Of a stretch of 35,213 bases of DNA, positions 1-8,567 are shown in pieces; the stretch's first letter is position 1; each line of letters begins with the position of its first letter. Source of the stretch: Lachnospiraceae bacterium. GTDB lineage: Bacteria > Bacillota > Clostridia > Lachnospirales > Lachnospiraceae. Made by a program: the position numbers and the translations under genes. The notes under the pieces were generated by a model, which was given only the letters and a program-made list of their open reading frames with translations, did not search any database and was not told where the DNA came from. The stretch covers positions 1 through 35,213 of the forward strand of contig JAFTZJ010000009.1 in assembly GCA_017461045.1 (NCBI GenBank), read 5' to 3'.

Positions 1-2130
1 GATAAAGAACCTATTGATACACAAATGGAGCACGATATTGATAATATCTTTCATAGCAATACTTTGGATATAAACTATAAAGAAGCAGTTCTGGTTACTA
101 TTTCAACCGATAATAATAAAGGGAAAAATGCACAAGATAATAATGTAAGAGTATTGGCATATAAAGTTAAAGGTGACTGGTATTTTGCTCCTGGTATATA
201 TGATTACATCGTTTCATGCAGACAGGATGAGGACCTCTTTACTGCTATGAGTTTAGCAACTTCAATTCAGACGGTGCTTTCCAACGAATATGCATATGAT
301 TCAATGTACTTTTATAGAGATGTAGTGATATCATTGGATGATCTAGAGTACTTACCGCAAGAATTTCAGGATGAATTCAAGTTTCAGATAGACAATACTG
401 ATTTATCTTTACGACATAAGGATGATGGCGCAATCGGATATGCTTTTAAGGTATTTGAAAGTGGCTCGGTTGAGGTGTTTATTTCATCAGATACTAAGAT
501 GGATGAATGGCGAGTGTGTCCAGAGGTAGATTCTGATTACTACAAAGGTATTAAAGACGAAGTATCAGATACAGCTTTATCTAGTGAATACAGCTATGTA
601 AAACTTATAAGTGAACAATCACCTATTATGGGGTATTGGCAAAGTGATAAAGCTGGTATGTATATCGGTTATAATGTAAGTGGTGGTGGAGAAGGGTTCA
701 CAGTTTATTTACAGAGTCAGGATGTTGATTTTCAACTTTTGCACAGATATGAAGATTATACATATAGTGGTGGAAATGGAAATATAAAATTCTCTAAGAA
801 CACAGATTATTATAATGTAGTATATGATATACAGGTAGTTGATAATAATACCATTGAATTAACAGTAACAAATGGTGGATATGATGGCACTGTAAATACT
901 GAGTACACATTTAAAAAAGGTGAGATACCAAGAGAGTTACTGGCACAGTTTGAGGGCACTTGGATAGATGGTGGAGAAGTGTTTGGCAGTTGGGCAAATC
1001 CATATGGAGAAGTTGTAAATTTGGTATGTTGTGATGAGTGTGGCAGTTTACATGGCAAGGATTCATCGGAAGCGTATAATTATAATTTTCATCAAGATGA
1101 GTACATATCCATTTATGACGGAAAAGACTTACATTATTATTTCCTTTACGAAGGTTTATGGATAGTTGAAGATGAATATGAATGGGCATATCCGTATGAT
1201 TTTAATATGGTTTATAGTGTTAATGGAGATATGCTAGTTGTGCGTGGCTTCACTTCCCAAGCAATTGGTATAGATTACACCTGTTTCCGTGAAGACTCAG
1301 AGCAGGCACAAGTGGCTGAGGCATTAAATGCGTATCAGGAGTACATTACAAACAACACAGAGTTTTTTGTAGGTGTAGAGTTAGTGTATGTTGATGGAGA
1401 TGTAATTCCCGAATGTATTGTAAAGTGTCAATTTGATACTGCTTCAAGAGAGAGGGAATATATGCTTACTTATTACGGTGGGCAAGTTGTTGTATTAGAT
1501 AATAGCATGACAGCTTCATCAATATCTTTAAAAGATGGTCTTAATGAAATTAAATATGATTATCAAGGTAGTATGCTGGATTTAGAAGGAACTGAAATAT
1601 ATACATTGGAAGAGGGGGTATTTAAACAAAAAATAGAAATATATCGTTCGTTGGAGACTCCTGACTCAACTGAGTATGTATGGTATGTGGATGGTGATAA
1701 AGTAGACGAGGGCACCTACAATCAGACATTGGATAATATGGGTGAATTTCCTATTGCTGTGACTGGACAATACGGTTCATTAAGAGATGCCTACAATGAC
1801 CTCAAAAAGCCCATAGATACCTCTAAATATGATACAAGCAGCTCAGTAGTTGTTGAAGAAGGAGATACTATTTGGGTGTCAGTCGAATCAATCTATAGTG
1901 GTGCTGGTGGAGATGGTGCTTGGGAAAACCAAGGTGAGTTAGAATTTGTTGTTTCTATAGATACATATGAATTCGATCAAACAGACTATGGTCTGACCTA
2001 TGACGAAAAAAATGCCAATGTAAATTTAGCTATTGGCAAAAAGGTTGGTGACGTATTTGAGTTAACCTTCAATTATGGAGACGGCTCACGAACTTATAGG
2101 TATACGATTCTCGGGATTGATAAGAATTAG
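1..2130 (+). CDS. Unrecognised large acidic protein, 5' end outside window
   Basis: I do not recognise this gene. The frame is open to the first base of the window, with eight codons before the first in-window ATG at 25, so the true start probably lies upstream and at least 709 residues are encoded. The visible part is very acidic and rich in Asp, Tyr, Gly and Asn, with no membrane segment. Two stretches (about residues 205-305 and 310-430 from the ATG at 25) each open with a G-x-W motif (GYWQ, GTW) followed by short beta-like strands, which recalls lipocalin-like sheets. A region near 440-590 (VYVDGDVIPECIV) resembles the poorly characterised domains of clostridial surface lipoproteins. The last 90 residues (IGKKVGDVFEL) look vaguely like FKBP-type folds. 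A secreted or surface protein is my inference. Its composition differs from the rest of the window, and it ends at a strong terminator. Confidence 0.75.
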   Translation, partial: DKEPIDTQMEHDIDNIFHSNTLDINYKEAVLVTISTDNNKGKNAQDNNVRVLAYKVKGDWYFAPGIYDYIVSCRQDEDLFTAMSLATSIQTVLSNEYAYDSMYFYRDVVISLDDLEYLPQEFQDEFKFQIDNTDLSLRHKDDGAIGYAFKVFESGSVEVFISSDTKMDEWRVCPEVDSDYYKGIKDEVSDTALSSEYSYVKLISEQSPIMGYWQSDKAGMYIGYNVSGGGEGFTVYLQSQDVDFQLLHRYEDYTYSGGNGNIKFSKNTDYYNVVYDIQVVDNNTIELTVTNGGYDGTVNTEYTFKKGEIPRELLAQFEGTWIDGGEVFGSWANPYGEVVNLVCCDECGSLHGKDSSEAYNYNFHQDEYISIYDGKDLHYYFLYEGLWIVEDEYEWAYPYDFNMVYSVNGDMLVVRGFTSQAIGIDYTCFREDSEQAQVAEALNAYQEYITNNTEFFVGVELVYVDGDVIPECIVKCQFDTASREREYMLTYYGGQVVVLDNSMTASSISLKDGLNEIKYDYQGSMLDLEGTEIYTLEEGVFKQKIEIYRSLETPDSTEYVWYVDGDKVDEGTYNQTLDNMGEFPIAVTGQYGSLRDAYNDLKKPIDTSKYDTSSSVVVEEGDTIWVSVESIYSGAGGDGAWENQGELEFVVSIDTYEFDQTDYGLTYDEKNANVNLAIGKKVGDVFELTFNYGDGSRTYRYTILGIDKN

Positions 2131-2135
2131 ATAGA

Positions 2136-2175
2136 AAAGAGCAATCTGCAAGTGAAAACTTGTAGGTTGCTCTTT
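2136..2175. terminator. Bidirectional hairpin terminator between convergent genes
   Basis: A 17-bp stem (AAAGAGCAA plus inner TCTGCAAG, two G-T wobbles) with a TGAAAA loop runs 2136-2152 / 2159-2175. It ends in TTT on the plus strand and in TTTTCT on the minus strand. It lies between the plus-strand gene ending at 2130 and the minus-strand transporter ending at 2181, so it can stop transcription from both sides. Confidence 0.85.
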
Positions 2176-2180
2176 GTGTA

Positions 2181-3122
2181 TCAGAATCTATCAGGATTTT
2201 TTTCTTTACTAATATGACTTGGTAGTTGTGCCAACAGCACCGCAGCGAAAATACAAACACAACCAATGAGTTCCCGAGGGGATAAGGATTCCTTGAGTAT
2301 TACCCAACCGGCTAATACAGAAAATACGGATTCCAGACTCATAATTAATGAGGCAATGGTTGGATTCACATCCTTTTGGCCAATAATTTGCAACGTATAT
2401 GCAATTCCGCAAGAGAAGATACCTGCATATAGAATCGGTATCCATGCATTCCATGTGGTAAAACCGTTAAGCCATATCTGAATGCCACTAACGGAATGAT
2501 TCATGTCTATAAAGAACATTGGAATTGCAGACAATATTCCGGCAACCAGGAATTGTATGCAGGACATTCGCATGCCGTCTACTAAAGGCGAAAAATGGTC
2601 AATAACTAAGATGTGACAGGCAAAGCATAGTGCACAAATCATTAATAAAAGATCTGAAAACTGTATTCGGAATTCGCCGTTCATGCAGAGTAAATATAGA
2701 CCAACCAAGGTTATTACAACGCCAATCCATACATGAATACTGCATTTCTTCTTAAAGAACAATCCTAGTATAGGAACAATCAGAATGTAGCAGGTGGTTA
2801 AAAAACCGGCTTTTCCTACGGAAGAGCCCATATATAAGCCCATTTGTTGAAAATTGCTTGCTATGGCCAATACAACACCACAGAGAACACCTCCCAGCAG
2901 AAGTGTTCTCTGTGATTTTTTATCTTGTGGTTTTTTGGTTATGCCGAACTTGTCCAGTACAGCAATGATTGGCATTAGAAATAGTGAACCAATTATGGAG
3001 CGTATGCAGTTAAAGGAATAGGGACCTACGGAGTCGCCCCCCTCGCTTTGTGCTACAAATGCTACACCCCATATAAAGGCAGTAATAACCAATAATAATG
3101 AATTACGTTTAGTTGTGTTCAT
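2181..3122 (-). CDS. EamA/DMT-family membrane transporter
   Basis: This 313-residue protein is a drug/metabolite-transporter superfamily member with two EamA repeats, each about 140 residues, and about ten hydrophobic helices. The N-terminal signature (AFIWGVAFVAQ) is typical of the family, as is the repeat-two segment around NPTIASLIMSLESVFS, which corresponds to the usual P-x-x-A-x-x-x-x-x-E-P-V region. Members export or import small metabolites such as amino acids or drugs across the cytoplasmic membrane; the substrate cannot be read from sequence. The ATG is preceded by a GGGAG ribosome site. Only 21 nt separate it from the nhaC-type gene upstream on the same strand, so the two are probably co-transcribed. 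Length is normal for the family. Confidence 0.9.
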   Translation of the reverse strand: MNTTKRNSLLLVITAFIWGVAFVAQSEGGDSVGPYSFNCIRSIIGSLFLMPIIAVLDKFGITKKPQDKKSQRTLLLGGVLCGVVLAIASNFQQMGLYMGSSVGKAGFLTTCYILIVPILGLFFKKKCSIHVWIGVVITLVGLYLLCMNGEFRIQFSDLLLMICALCFACHILVIDHFSPLVDGMRMSCIQFLVAGILSAIPMFFIDMNHSVSGIQIWLNGFTTWNAWIPILYAGIFSCGIAYTLQIIGQKDVNPTIASLIMSLESVFSVLAGWVILKESLSPRELIGCVCIFAAVLLAQLPSHISKEKNPDRF

Positions 3123-3143
3123 AAGTAAACTCCCGGTTAGTTG

Positions 3144-4871
3144 TTATTTACTTTCTGAAATTTTGCTAGCGGTTAGTTTCTTAATTACCAGAATAACCAC
3201 GAATATAAGTCCTAATGAAATAGGGAGTGCAATTAGTGCCAATAAACTGTTGGTAAAATAACCAATGCCGCCGGCAATTAAGTAACCCACAAAGGAAACT
3301 GCAGCTGCAACTAAGGCATACGGTAGTTGGGTAGACACATGGTTCACATGGTCGGAATGAGCACCTGCAGATGCCATAATTGTTGTATCAGAAATCGGTG
3401 AACAGTGGTCGCCACAAACGGCACCTGAAAGACATGCAGCAATTGTAATTGCAAGCATTTCTGATGTGTCACCGCCGCCAAATACTGTACAAATTATCGG
3501 AATCAGTATGGTAAAGGTTCCCCAGCTTGTTCCTGTCGAGAATGCAAGGAATAAGCTTACCATGAAAATAATTGCAGGAAGGAATAGTTTTAATGCACCA
3601 GCAGAACCATTTACTATGTCGTGCACAAAAATATCTGCACCTAATAAATTGGTCATACCGGATAGGGTCCACGCCATGATTAGGATAAGGATTGGAGCTA
3701 CCATTGCTTTAAAACCTTCCGGTATGCACTCTGTAAAGCTTTTTAATGTAATTACACCTCGCAACATATAGAAACAGAAGGTAAACAGTAAAGCAACCAC
3801 ACTACCTAACACAAGTGCCATAGAGGCATTGGCATTGGCGAATGCATTTACAAAATTTTCACCTTCAAAGAATCCGCCGGTGTATATCATACAGAAGATA
3901 CAGCAGATAATCAGTACAATTACCGGTAATAATAAGTCAATTACCTTTCCATTGCTTTCTTGGTATTCCTGGTCTGCATCGCCGTATGGACGTGCTGCTG
4001 TGGTAAATAAATCGCCTTTTAATGCATTTTCTTCATGTAATCGCATTGGACCAAATTCCACTTTCATGGTAACAATCAGTACAATCATAAGGAGTGTTCC
4101 CAGTGCATAGAAGTTATATGGAATTGTATGAATAAACATGGTAAAACCGTTAATGTTGTATTCTGCCGGAACAGAAGAGGTTACTGCAGCCGCCCAACTG
4201 GAAACCGGAGCAATTATGCATATTGGTGCAGCTGTTGCGTCGATAATATATGCCAGTTTGGATCTGGATATTTTGTGTCGGTCAGTAACCGGACGCATAA
4301 CAGAGCCTACAGTGAGACAGTTAAAATAATCATCAATAAAAATCAATATACCAAGAACCATTGTAGCTAACTGAGCACCGACTCTGGTTTTTATGTGCTT
4401 AGATGCCCATTTTCCAAAGGCTGCAGAACCGCCTACCCGGTTCATAAGGGCCACCATAATTCCCAGTATTACTAAGAATACAAGAATGCCGGCATTTCCG
4501 GTACTAGCAATTTTATTTACCATACCATTTTCGTGGTAGAGCAGGGTGTTCAGCATTAATTCCAGATTGCCGTTGGCATATAGTACTGCACCGGTAAAAA
4601 TGCCCACAAAGAGGGACGAGTAAACCTCTTTGGTTATTAATGCCAAAAGAATTGCAATGGTTGGTGGCAATAAGGAAGCAATAGTTGCATATGCCATTGG
4701 TTTATAAGTATCAGAATCAACGGTTCCCGGGTTTAGAATGGTAAATACCATTAACACTCCAAGAAGGACTGTAATCGCTATCAGAAAAATAATACGATTT
4801 CGGATGGACCGTTTTCTATTTGTATCGCTTGTGAATTCTTGTGTGTTTTCGTTTGTTTTTTCTTTGCTCAT
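3144..4871 (-). CDS. nhaC: NhaC-family Na+/H+ antiporter
   Basis: This 575-residue integral membrane protein belongs to the NhaC (ion transporter) superfamily. These exchange Na+ for H+, or in some members couple ion exchange to organic acids such as malate and lactate. A short basic cytoplasmic N-terminus (about 25 residues) precedes the first helix, and about a dozen hydrophobic segments follow. The conserved FIDDYFNCLTVGSVMRP segment and the GTSWGTF and CGDHCSPISDTT motifs characterise the family. The start is the ATG at 4871, preceded by AAGGGG. A sigma-A type promoter lies upstream, and an EamA transporter gene follows 21 nt downstream. The symbol is a family name; the exact substrates are not certain. 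Confidence 0.9.
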   Translation of the reverse strand: MSKEKTNENTQEFTSDTNRKRSIRNRIIFLIAITVLLGVLMVFTILNPGTVDSDTYKPMAYATIASLLPPTIAILLALITKEVYSSLFVGIFTGAVLYANGNLELMLNTLLYHENGMVNKIASTGNAGILVFLVILGIMVALMNRVGGSAAFGKWASKHIKTRVGAQLATMVLGILIFIDDYFNCLTVGSVMRPVTDRHKISRSKLAYIIDATAAPICIIAPVSSWAAAVTSSVPAEYNINGFTMFIHTIPYNFYALGTLLMIVLIVTMKVEFGPMRLHEENALKGDLFTTAARPYGDADQEYQESNGKVIDLLLPVIVLIICCIFCMIYTGGFFEGENFVNAFANANASMALVLGSVVALLFTFCFYMLRGVITLKSFTECIPEGFKAMVAPILILIMAWTLSGMTNLLGADIFVHDIVNGSAGALKLFLPAIIFMVSLFLAFSTGTSWGTFTILIPIICTVFGGGDTSEMLAITIAACLSGAVCGDHCSPISDTTIMASAGAHSDHVNHVSTQLPYALVAAAVSFVGYLIAGGIGYFTNSLLALIALPISLGLIFVVILVIKKLTASKISESK

Positions 4872-4905
4872 TTGTAAATCCCCTTAATGTTTTATACTAG
4901 AATTC

Positions 4906-4934
4906 ATTATAGTATAGGTTGGTTGCTTCGGCAA
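4906..4934 (-). promoter_or_regulatory. Sigma-A promoter of the nhaC-type gene
   Basis: On the minus strand TTGCCG (4929-4934) and TATAAT (4906-4911) are separated by exactly 17 bp, 35 nt upstream of the start codon. The inverted repeat TATACTA-N10-TAGTATA (4893-4916) overlaps the -10 box and the expected transcription start, so it could be an operator. Confidence 0.65.
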
Positions 4935-4979
4935 GAAAAAGGCAATAAATCAAATAATATAAAAGGATTTATGTATTAC

Positions 4980-5008
4980 TTTTCCGTTTTATTTTCTTAT
5001 GTTATAAT
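4980..5008 (+). promoter_or_regulatory. Probable promoter of the diguanylate cyclase gene
   Basis: A perfect TATAAT -10 box occupies 5003-5008. The matching -35 region is weak: TTTTCC at 4980-4985 with 17-bp spacing. An AAAGGAG ribosome site follows at 5059-5065, just before the ATG at 5074. Confidence 0.5.
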
Positions 5009-5073
5009 ATGTACGTTAAAGAAATAAGATAAGATGATTTATATATGATAAACAATATAAAGGAGATACATGT

Positions 5074-6402
5074 ATGAATAAATCAGAATTGTGGGAGAAT
5101 CTTGATATATCGGATACTAGTCGCTTGGAAAGACTTAGCGATAGTGCAGAAGATATTTTGTCAATAATATTTGATGGGATTCCGGTAGGTGTTGGCTTAT
5201 TTGAATTAGGAGAAACAGTTCGGGCTGTTTATTTGAATGAAGCATTTTTTACGTGTATTGGTTTTACAAAAGAAGCATATCAATCAAAGCTAACGGATGT
5301 GTTGCAGACGATACACGAAGAGGATGTTGAAAGCTTTCGTGAACAAATATACATGCGTGCTCCACAGATGAAGGACATTCGTTATACATTGCGTGGTTAT
5401 CGTGGTAATGGTGATTTGGGCTGGTTTCATGTTCGTTGTGTTCCGGTTGAGAATAAACAGAATGATAATCCGCTATATTTGGCCATGTTGACAGACATAC
5501 CGGATAAATCACAAATTCAGAACAATATGGTAACATTAAAAGAAGTTAATAAGAAATTACAGATTCAAGAAGAACGGTATAAGATTCTGGAAGGTACGGC
5601 TCAGGGCTTGTTATTCGAATTTTATCCGGATTTGGATAAGATGGTCTTTTCTTATAATTTTCCGAATAATAAGAAACGGAAAGAAATCAAAAATTATAGC
5701 GAGTATATTAAGACGTCACCATTAGTACATAGTAGCCATATTGATGACTTTAAGAAGGCTTTGTTCGATGCATGTAAACAGGAAAAGGAAGGGCAAATGG
5801 AGTATCTTTCCTCCGTTTCCGGTGGTGGTTATCGTTGGCATTTGACTTATTATAAAAGTGTTGCAGATTCTGATGGCAGAATCATTAGCGTAATCGGACG
5901 GATTAAGGATATCCACGAATCCAAAATGGAACAGGAGATGCTGAATTATAAGGCGGATATGGACGGATTGACGAATTTGTATCGAAAGGAAGCAGCCTTT
6001 GAGAAAATGCAGGAATATGTGGAAGAAGCACCGGGCAGTGAGTGCTACTTTACGATACTGGATTTGGATGATTTTAAGCGGATTAATGATCAATACGGAC
6101 ATCAATATGGGGATGAGGTATTGCGTAAGACTGCTGATGAATTACGGATATTGTTTGATGAAAATAGTATTTTAGGACGATTTGGTGGGGATGAATTTAT
6201 TATTTTAACGAGAAGTATTCCTTATGATGAGGTACACGCTTCACTAAAGCAGTTAAAGAAAAAGATTCGATTCTGTGCCGGCATAGTGAAATGGGAAAAT
6301 GGCGAGGATATCAAGAGTATTTTTGATAAAGCTGACCGTGCTATGTATCAGGTGAAGTTGTCGGATAAAAACGGAATTCATTTATTTGAAGAAGAATTGT
6401 AG
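5074..6402 (+). CDS. Diguanylate cyclase with two PAS-like sensor domains
   Basis: This 442-residue soluble protein has two PAS-like domains (about residues 25-145 and 165-285), a short helical linker, and a C-terminal GGDEF domain starting at the MDGLTNLYRKEA signature. Such enzymes join two GTP molecules into cyclic di-GMP. The active-site sequence GGDEF is intact at 371-375, and the metal- and substrate-binding LDLDDFKRIND motif is present, so catalysis is expected. The RxxD product-inhibition site that normally sits five residues before GGDEF is absent (DENS instead). There is no transmembrane helix, so the PAS domains probably sense a cytoplasmic signal; their ligands are unknown. The gene stands alone, with its own promoter and a strong terminator. 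The start is supported by AAAGGAG. Confidence 0.92.
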   Translation: MNKSELWENLDISDTSRLERLSDSAEDILSIIFDGIPVGVGLFELGETVRAVYLNEAFFTCIGFTKEAYQSKLTDVLQTIHEEDVESFREQIYMRAPQMKDIRYTLRGYRGNGDLGWFHVRCVPVENKQNDNPLYLAMLTDIPDKSQIQNNMVTLKEVNKKLQIQEERYKILEGTAQGLLFEFYPDLDKMVFSYNFPNNKKRKEIKNYSEYIKTSPLVHSSHIDDFKKALFDACKQEKEGQMEYLSSVSGGGYRWHLTYYKSVADSDGRIISVIGRIKDIHESKMEQEMLNYKADMDGLTNLYRKEAAFEKMQEYVEEAPGSECYFTILDLDDFKRINDQYGHQYGDEVLRKTADELRILFDENSILGRFGGDEFIILTRSIPYDEVHASLKQLKKKIRFCAGIVKWENGEDIKSIFDKADRAMYQVKLSDKNGIHLFEEEL

Positions 6403-6411
6403 AATGAAAAT

Positions 6412-6454
6412 GGAGTATCCATTCAAGTGTATTTGGAATGGGTACTCCGTTTTT
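6412..6454. terminator. Hairpin terminator after the diguanylate cyclase gene
   Basis: A 13-bp stem, GGAGTATCCATTC (6412-6424) with GAATGGGTACTCC (6436-6448), one wobble, is followed by GTTTTTA. The opposite strand carries an A/T-rich tail (CATTTTCA), so it may also end transcripts of the convergent DUF4317 gene. Confidence 0.85.
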
Positions 6455-6462
6455 ATGTCTGG

Positions 6463-7623
6463 TTATGACTGGTTGTCAGTGCTTTCATCCTTAATGGAAC
6501 GCATGGTGCGTACATTCATGCCGTTGATTTCTACATGATCATCCACGGTGATGACAAAGCATTGTCTGCCGTTAATATATTGCGTCTGAATTAAGTCGGT
6601 ACGGTCTGAATTGACTTTGATAATAATATCCGGTGTTTCAATGCTTAATTTCTTGGTATTTGTTAAGTTAGAGGCTACCAAAGCTGCCTTTGGTCCTGCG
6701 ATTTCCTCAAAAGTATGTTCAAATTCCTGAAGTTCCTCATTTGGTACACCACTGATTTCCAACAGGTTTTTCATTTCATGCTTTGTAAGGGTTAAGGGGT
6801 CCGGATTATTTTTAGTTTCAGCAATCATTTCATTCAAATTCTCGTGAATTGCTGATACCACTTCATAGTCAGCTTCATCCCCTAAGGTGTTCATAATAAT
6901 AGATTGGAAGGTTTCCTTCTGATTAACAGGAGTCATTGGGGTAACGCTGCCAAGGACCTGTTCCGTGAATTCCGGATGACTGTCCTCCGGGTTCTTCGTG
7001 TAGTAGAGGACATTGTGAATATCTGAACCGCGGTCGTTAAAGGCAGGGAATAGGAAGCCTTTCATCGGAGGTTCAACTACCCAGTCACGCACACGTTCAC
7101 CAACTATATTGGATTCCGGGAGATAGGATAATCCACCTTTGCTACGATTTACCGGACAAATGCTACACAACAGGAATTGATATACTTCCTCAGAAGCATC
7201 ATACATTTCTGCACCGTCTGAAGCCCGACCCGGCACATCATAGGCACCATAAATCAGAATAATATAATAGTTTTCCGGATATTGGAAACCGGCAATGACT
7301 TTATCATAAAATGCTTCCACCAATGTAGCATCCTTTAATTCGCTGGCACGTAATTGCATTAAAAATTCCTGAGTGCCCCCCGGCATTTCCTGTGAGGTTG
7401 GGAATTCCATATTTAGCAGGTTTTTTCCAATGGTTCCGGACAGGGTGGCTTTGAAGATGTCATTGTATTTCAATGCTTCATCCTTTGCCAAAGATAAAAA
7501 AGCATCCTGCTTGGTGCAGACCTTTTCTTTGTTAAAGTCTACATAACAGCTGCAGATTCTGGTCAGGCATGAAGATTCCTGCATGAATAACTTACGTATT
7601 TCTAAGGTTTCTTTCTTGTTCAT
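6463..7623 (-). CDS. DUF4317 family protein
   Basis: This 386-residue protein matches the DUF4317 family of Clostridia, recognisable from the N-terminus (MNKKETLEIRKLF, then a TRICSCYVDFNKEK segment) and the mid-protein GLSYLPESNIVGERVRDWVVEPPM region. The family has no established function. The sequence shows no signal peptide or membrane helix, so it is probably cytoplasmic. An N-terminal Cys pair (C-S-C) and a C-x3-C-P segment (LLCSICPVN) are visible, but no known catalytic motif. The ATG at 7623 has a TGGAG ribosome site 10 nt upstream. The gene is monocistronic, between a promoter shared divergently with the ABC transporter operon and a terminator at 6412-6454. Confidence 0.88.
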   Translation of the reverse strand: MNKKETLEIRKLFMQESSCLTRICSCYVDFNKEKVCTKQDAFLSLAKDEALKYNDIFKATLSGTIGKNLLNMEFPTSQEMPGGTQEFLMQLRASELKDATLVEAFYDKVIAGFQYPENYYIILIYGAYDVPGRASDGAEMYDASEEVYQFLLCSICPVNRSKGGLSYLPESNIVGERVRDWVVEPPMKGFLFPAFNDRGSDIHNVLYYTKNPEDSHPEFTEQVLGSVTPMTPVNQKETFQSIIMNTLGDEADYEVVSAIHENLNEMIAETKNNPDPLTLTKHEMKNLLEISGVPNEELQEFEHTFEEIAGPKAALVASNLTNTKKLSIETPDIIIKVNSDRTDLIQTQYINGRQCFVITVDDHVEINGMNVRTMRSIKDESTDNQS

Positions 7624-7654
7624 TTGTGTTCTCCATTCTGTTTGATTCTAATTT

Positions 7655-7683
7655 ATCCTAGCATAAAAAAGTGTTGTCTTCAA
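7655..7683 (-). promoter_or_regulatory. Probable promoter of the DUF4317 gene
   Basis: On the minus strand TTGAAG (7678-7683) and TAGGAT (7655-7660) are 17 bp apart, about 31 nt upstream of the ATG at 7623. It diverges from the ABC-operon promoter at 7703-7731, leaving about 20 bp between the two -35 boxes. Confidence 0.5.
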
Positions 7684-7702
7684 TTCTTTCCGATGGATTT
7701 TC

Positions 7703-7731
7703 TTGCGGATATGTATGGATTCGTGTATGAT
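7703..7731 (+). promoter_or_regulatory. Promoter of the ABC transporter operon
   Basis: TTGCGG (7703-7708) and TATGAT (7726-7731) are separated by 17 bp, about 73 nt upstream of the ATG at 7805. Both boxes are good matches to the housekeeping sigma-A consensus. Confidence 0.6.
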
Positions 7732-7804
7732 GAAAATAGTGTAAGGACAACGGAATGGATTGTCTGTAAAGTAACGTTCAAATAAAAGGATGGGAGATAC
7801 AACT

Positions 7805-8566
7805 ATGATTCAGGTAGAGCATGTGACGAAACAATTTGGTAAAGAATTTACGGCAGTAAATGACGTGAGTTTTTCAATTCAAAAAGGGGAAATAGTTGGC
7901 TTCGTAGGACAGAATGGAGCCGGTAAGACAACAACTATTAAGATGTTAACCAGCATTCTAAAGCCGTCAGAAGGTACTATTCGAATTAACGGTTATGATA
8001 TTCGCAAGGAGAATCTGAAAGCAAAACAGTCCATTGCCTATGTTGCAGATAATCCGGACATGTTCTTGCGACTGAGCGGTTTGGAGTTTATTCATTTGAT
8101 GGCTGACATTTATCAGATTCCGGCAGAAGAGCGTACTGCACGGATTGAGAGCATGGCAGAGCGGTTTGAAATCACAGATGTATTGAATCGTCCAATGAGT
8201 GATTATTCACATGGTATGCGCCAGAAAATGATGGTTTGTGCGGCATTGATACATAATCCTCCTGTGTGGATTCTGGATGAGCCTATGACCGGATTGGATC
8301 CGAAAGCAGCCTTTGAACTAAAGAATATGATGCGGGAACATGCGAAGGCTGGAAACTGCGTATTCTTCTCTACCCATGTATTAGAAGTGGCAGAGCAGCT
8401 TTGTGATAAAATTATTATCATTCGAAATGGTGGTTTGGTATTTACCGGTACCCTTGATGAATTACGACAGGAATATCCGGATATGAGTTTGGAATCCATT
8501 TTCTTAAAGATAAATGGTGAGTTGCCGGAGAATTCTGCTGAAGAAGCAGCTGACAAGGAGGCTTAA
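7805..8566 (+). CDS. ABC transporter ATP-binding protein
   Basis: This 253-residue ATPase powers an ABC-2 type membrane transporter. It has Walker A GQNGAGKTT (residues 35-43), the signature region YSHGMRQK (134-141), where SHGM stands for the usual SxGM, Walker B WILDEP with Asp158 and Glu159, and a switch histidine in FFSTHVLE. I chose the ATG at 7805 because GGGAG lies 8 nt upstream and the protein then begins MIQVEHVTK, normal for the family. An earlier in-frame ATG at 7790 would have its purine stretch directly abutting it. The gene ends one base before the permease start, so the two are translated together. The transported substrate is unknown; drug, peptide or lipid export are all possible. 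Confidence 0.93.
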   Translation: MIQVEHVTKQFGKEFTAVNDVSFSIQKGEIVGFVGQNGAGKTTTIKMLTSILKPSEGTIRINGYDIRKENLKAKQSIAYVADNPDMFLRLSGLEFIHLMADIYQIPAEERTARIESMAERFEITDVLNRPMSDYSHGMRQKMMVCAALIHNPPVWILDEPMTGLDPKAAFELKNMMREHAKAGNCVFFSTHVLEVAEQLCDKIIIIRNGGLVFTGTLDELRQEYPDMSLESIFLKINGELPENSAEEAADKEA

Positions 8567-8567
8567 T

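Noticed and set aside
5264-5536. 90-codon minus-strand frame opposite the PAS region
   Set aside because: Low-complexity His/Pro-rich translation and no ribosome site; a shadow of the diguanylate cyclase gene.
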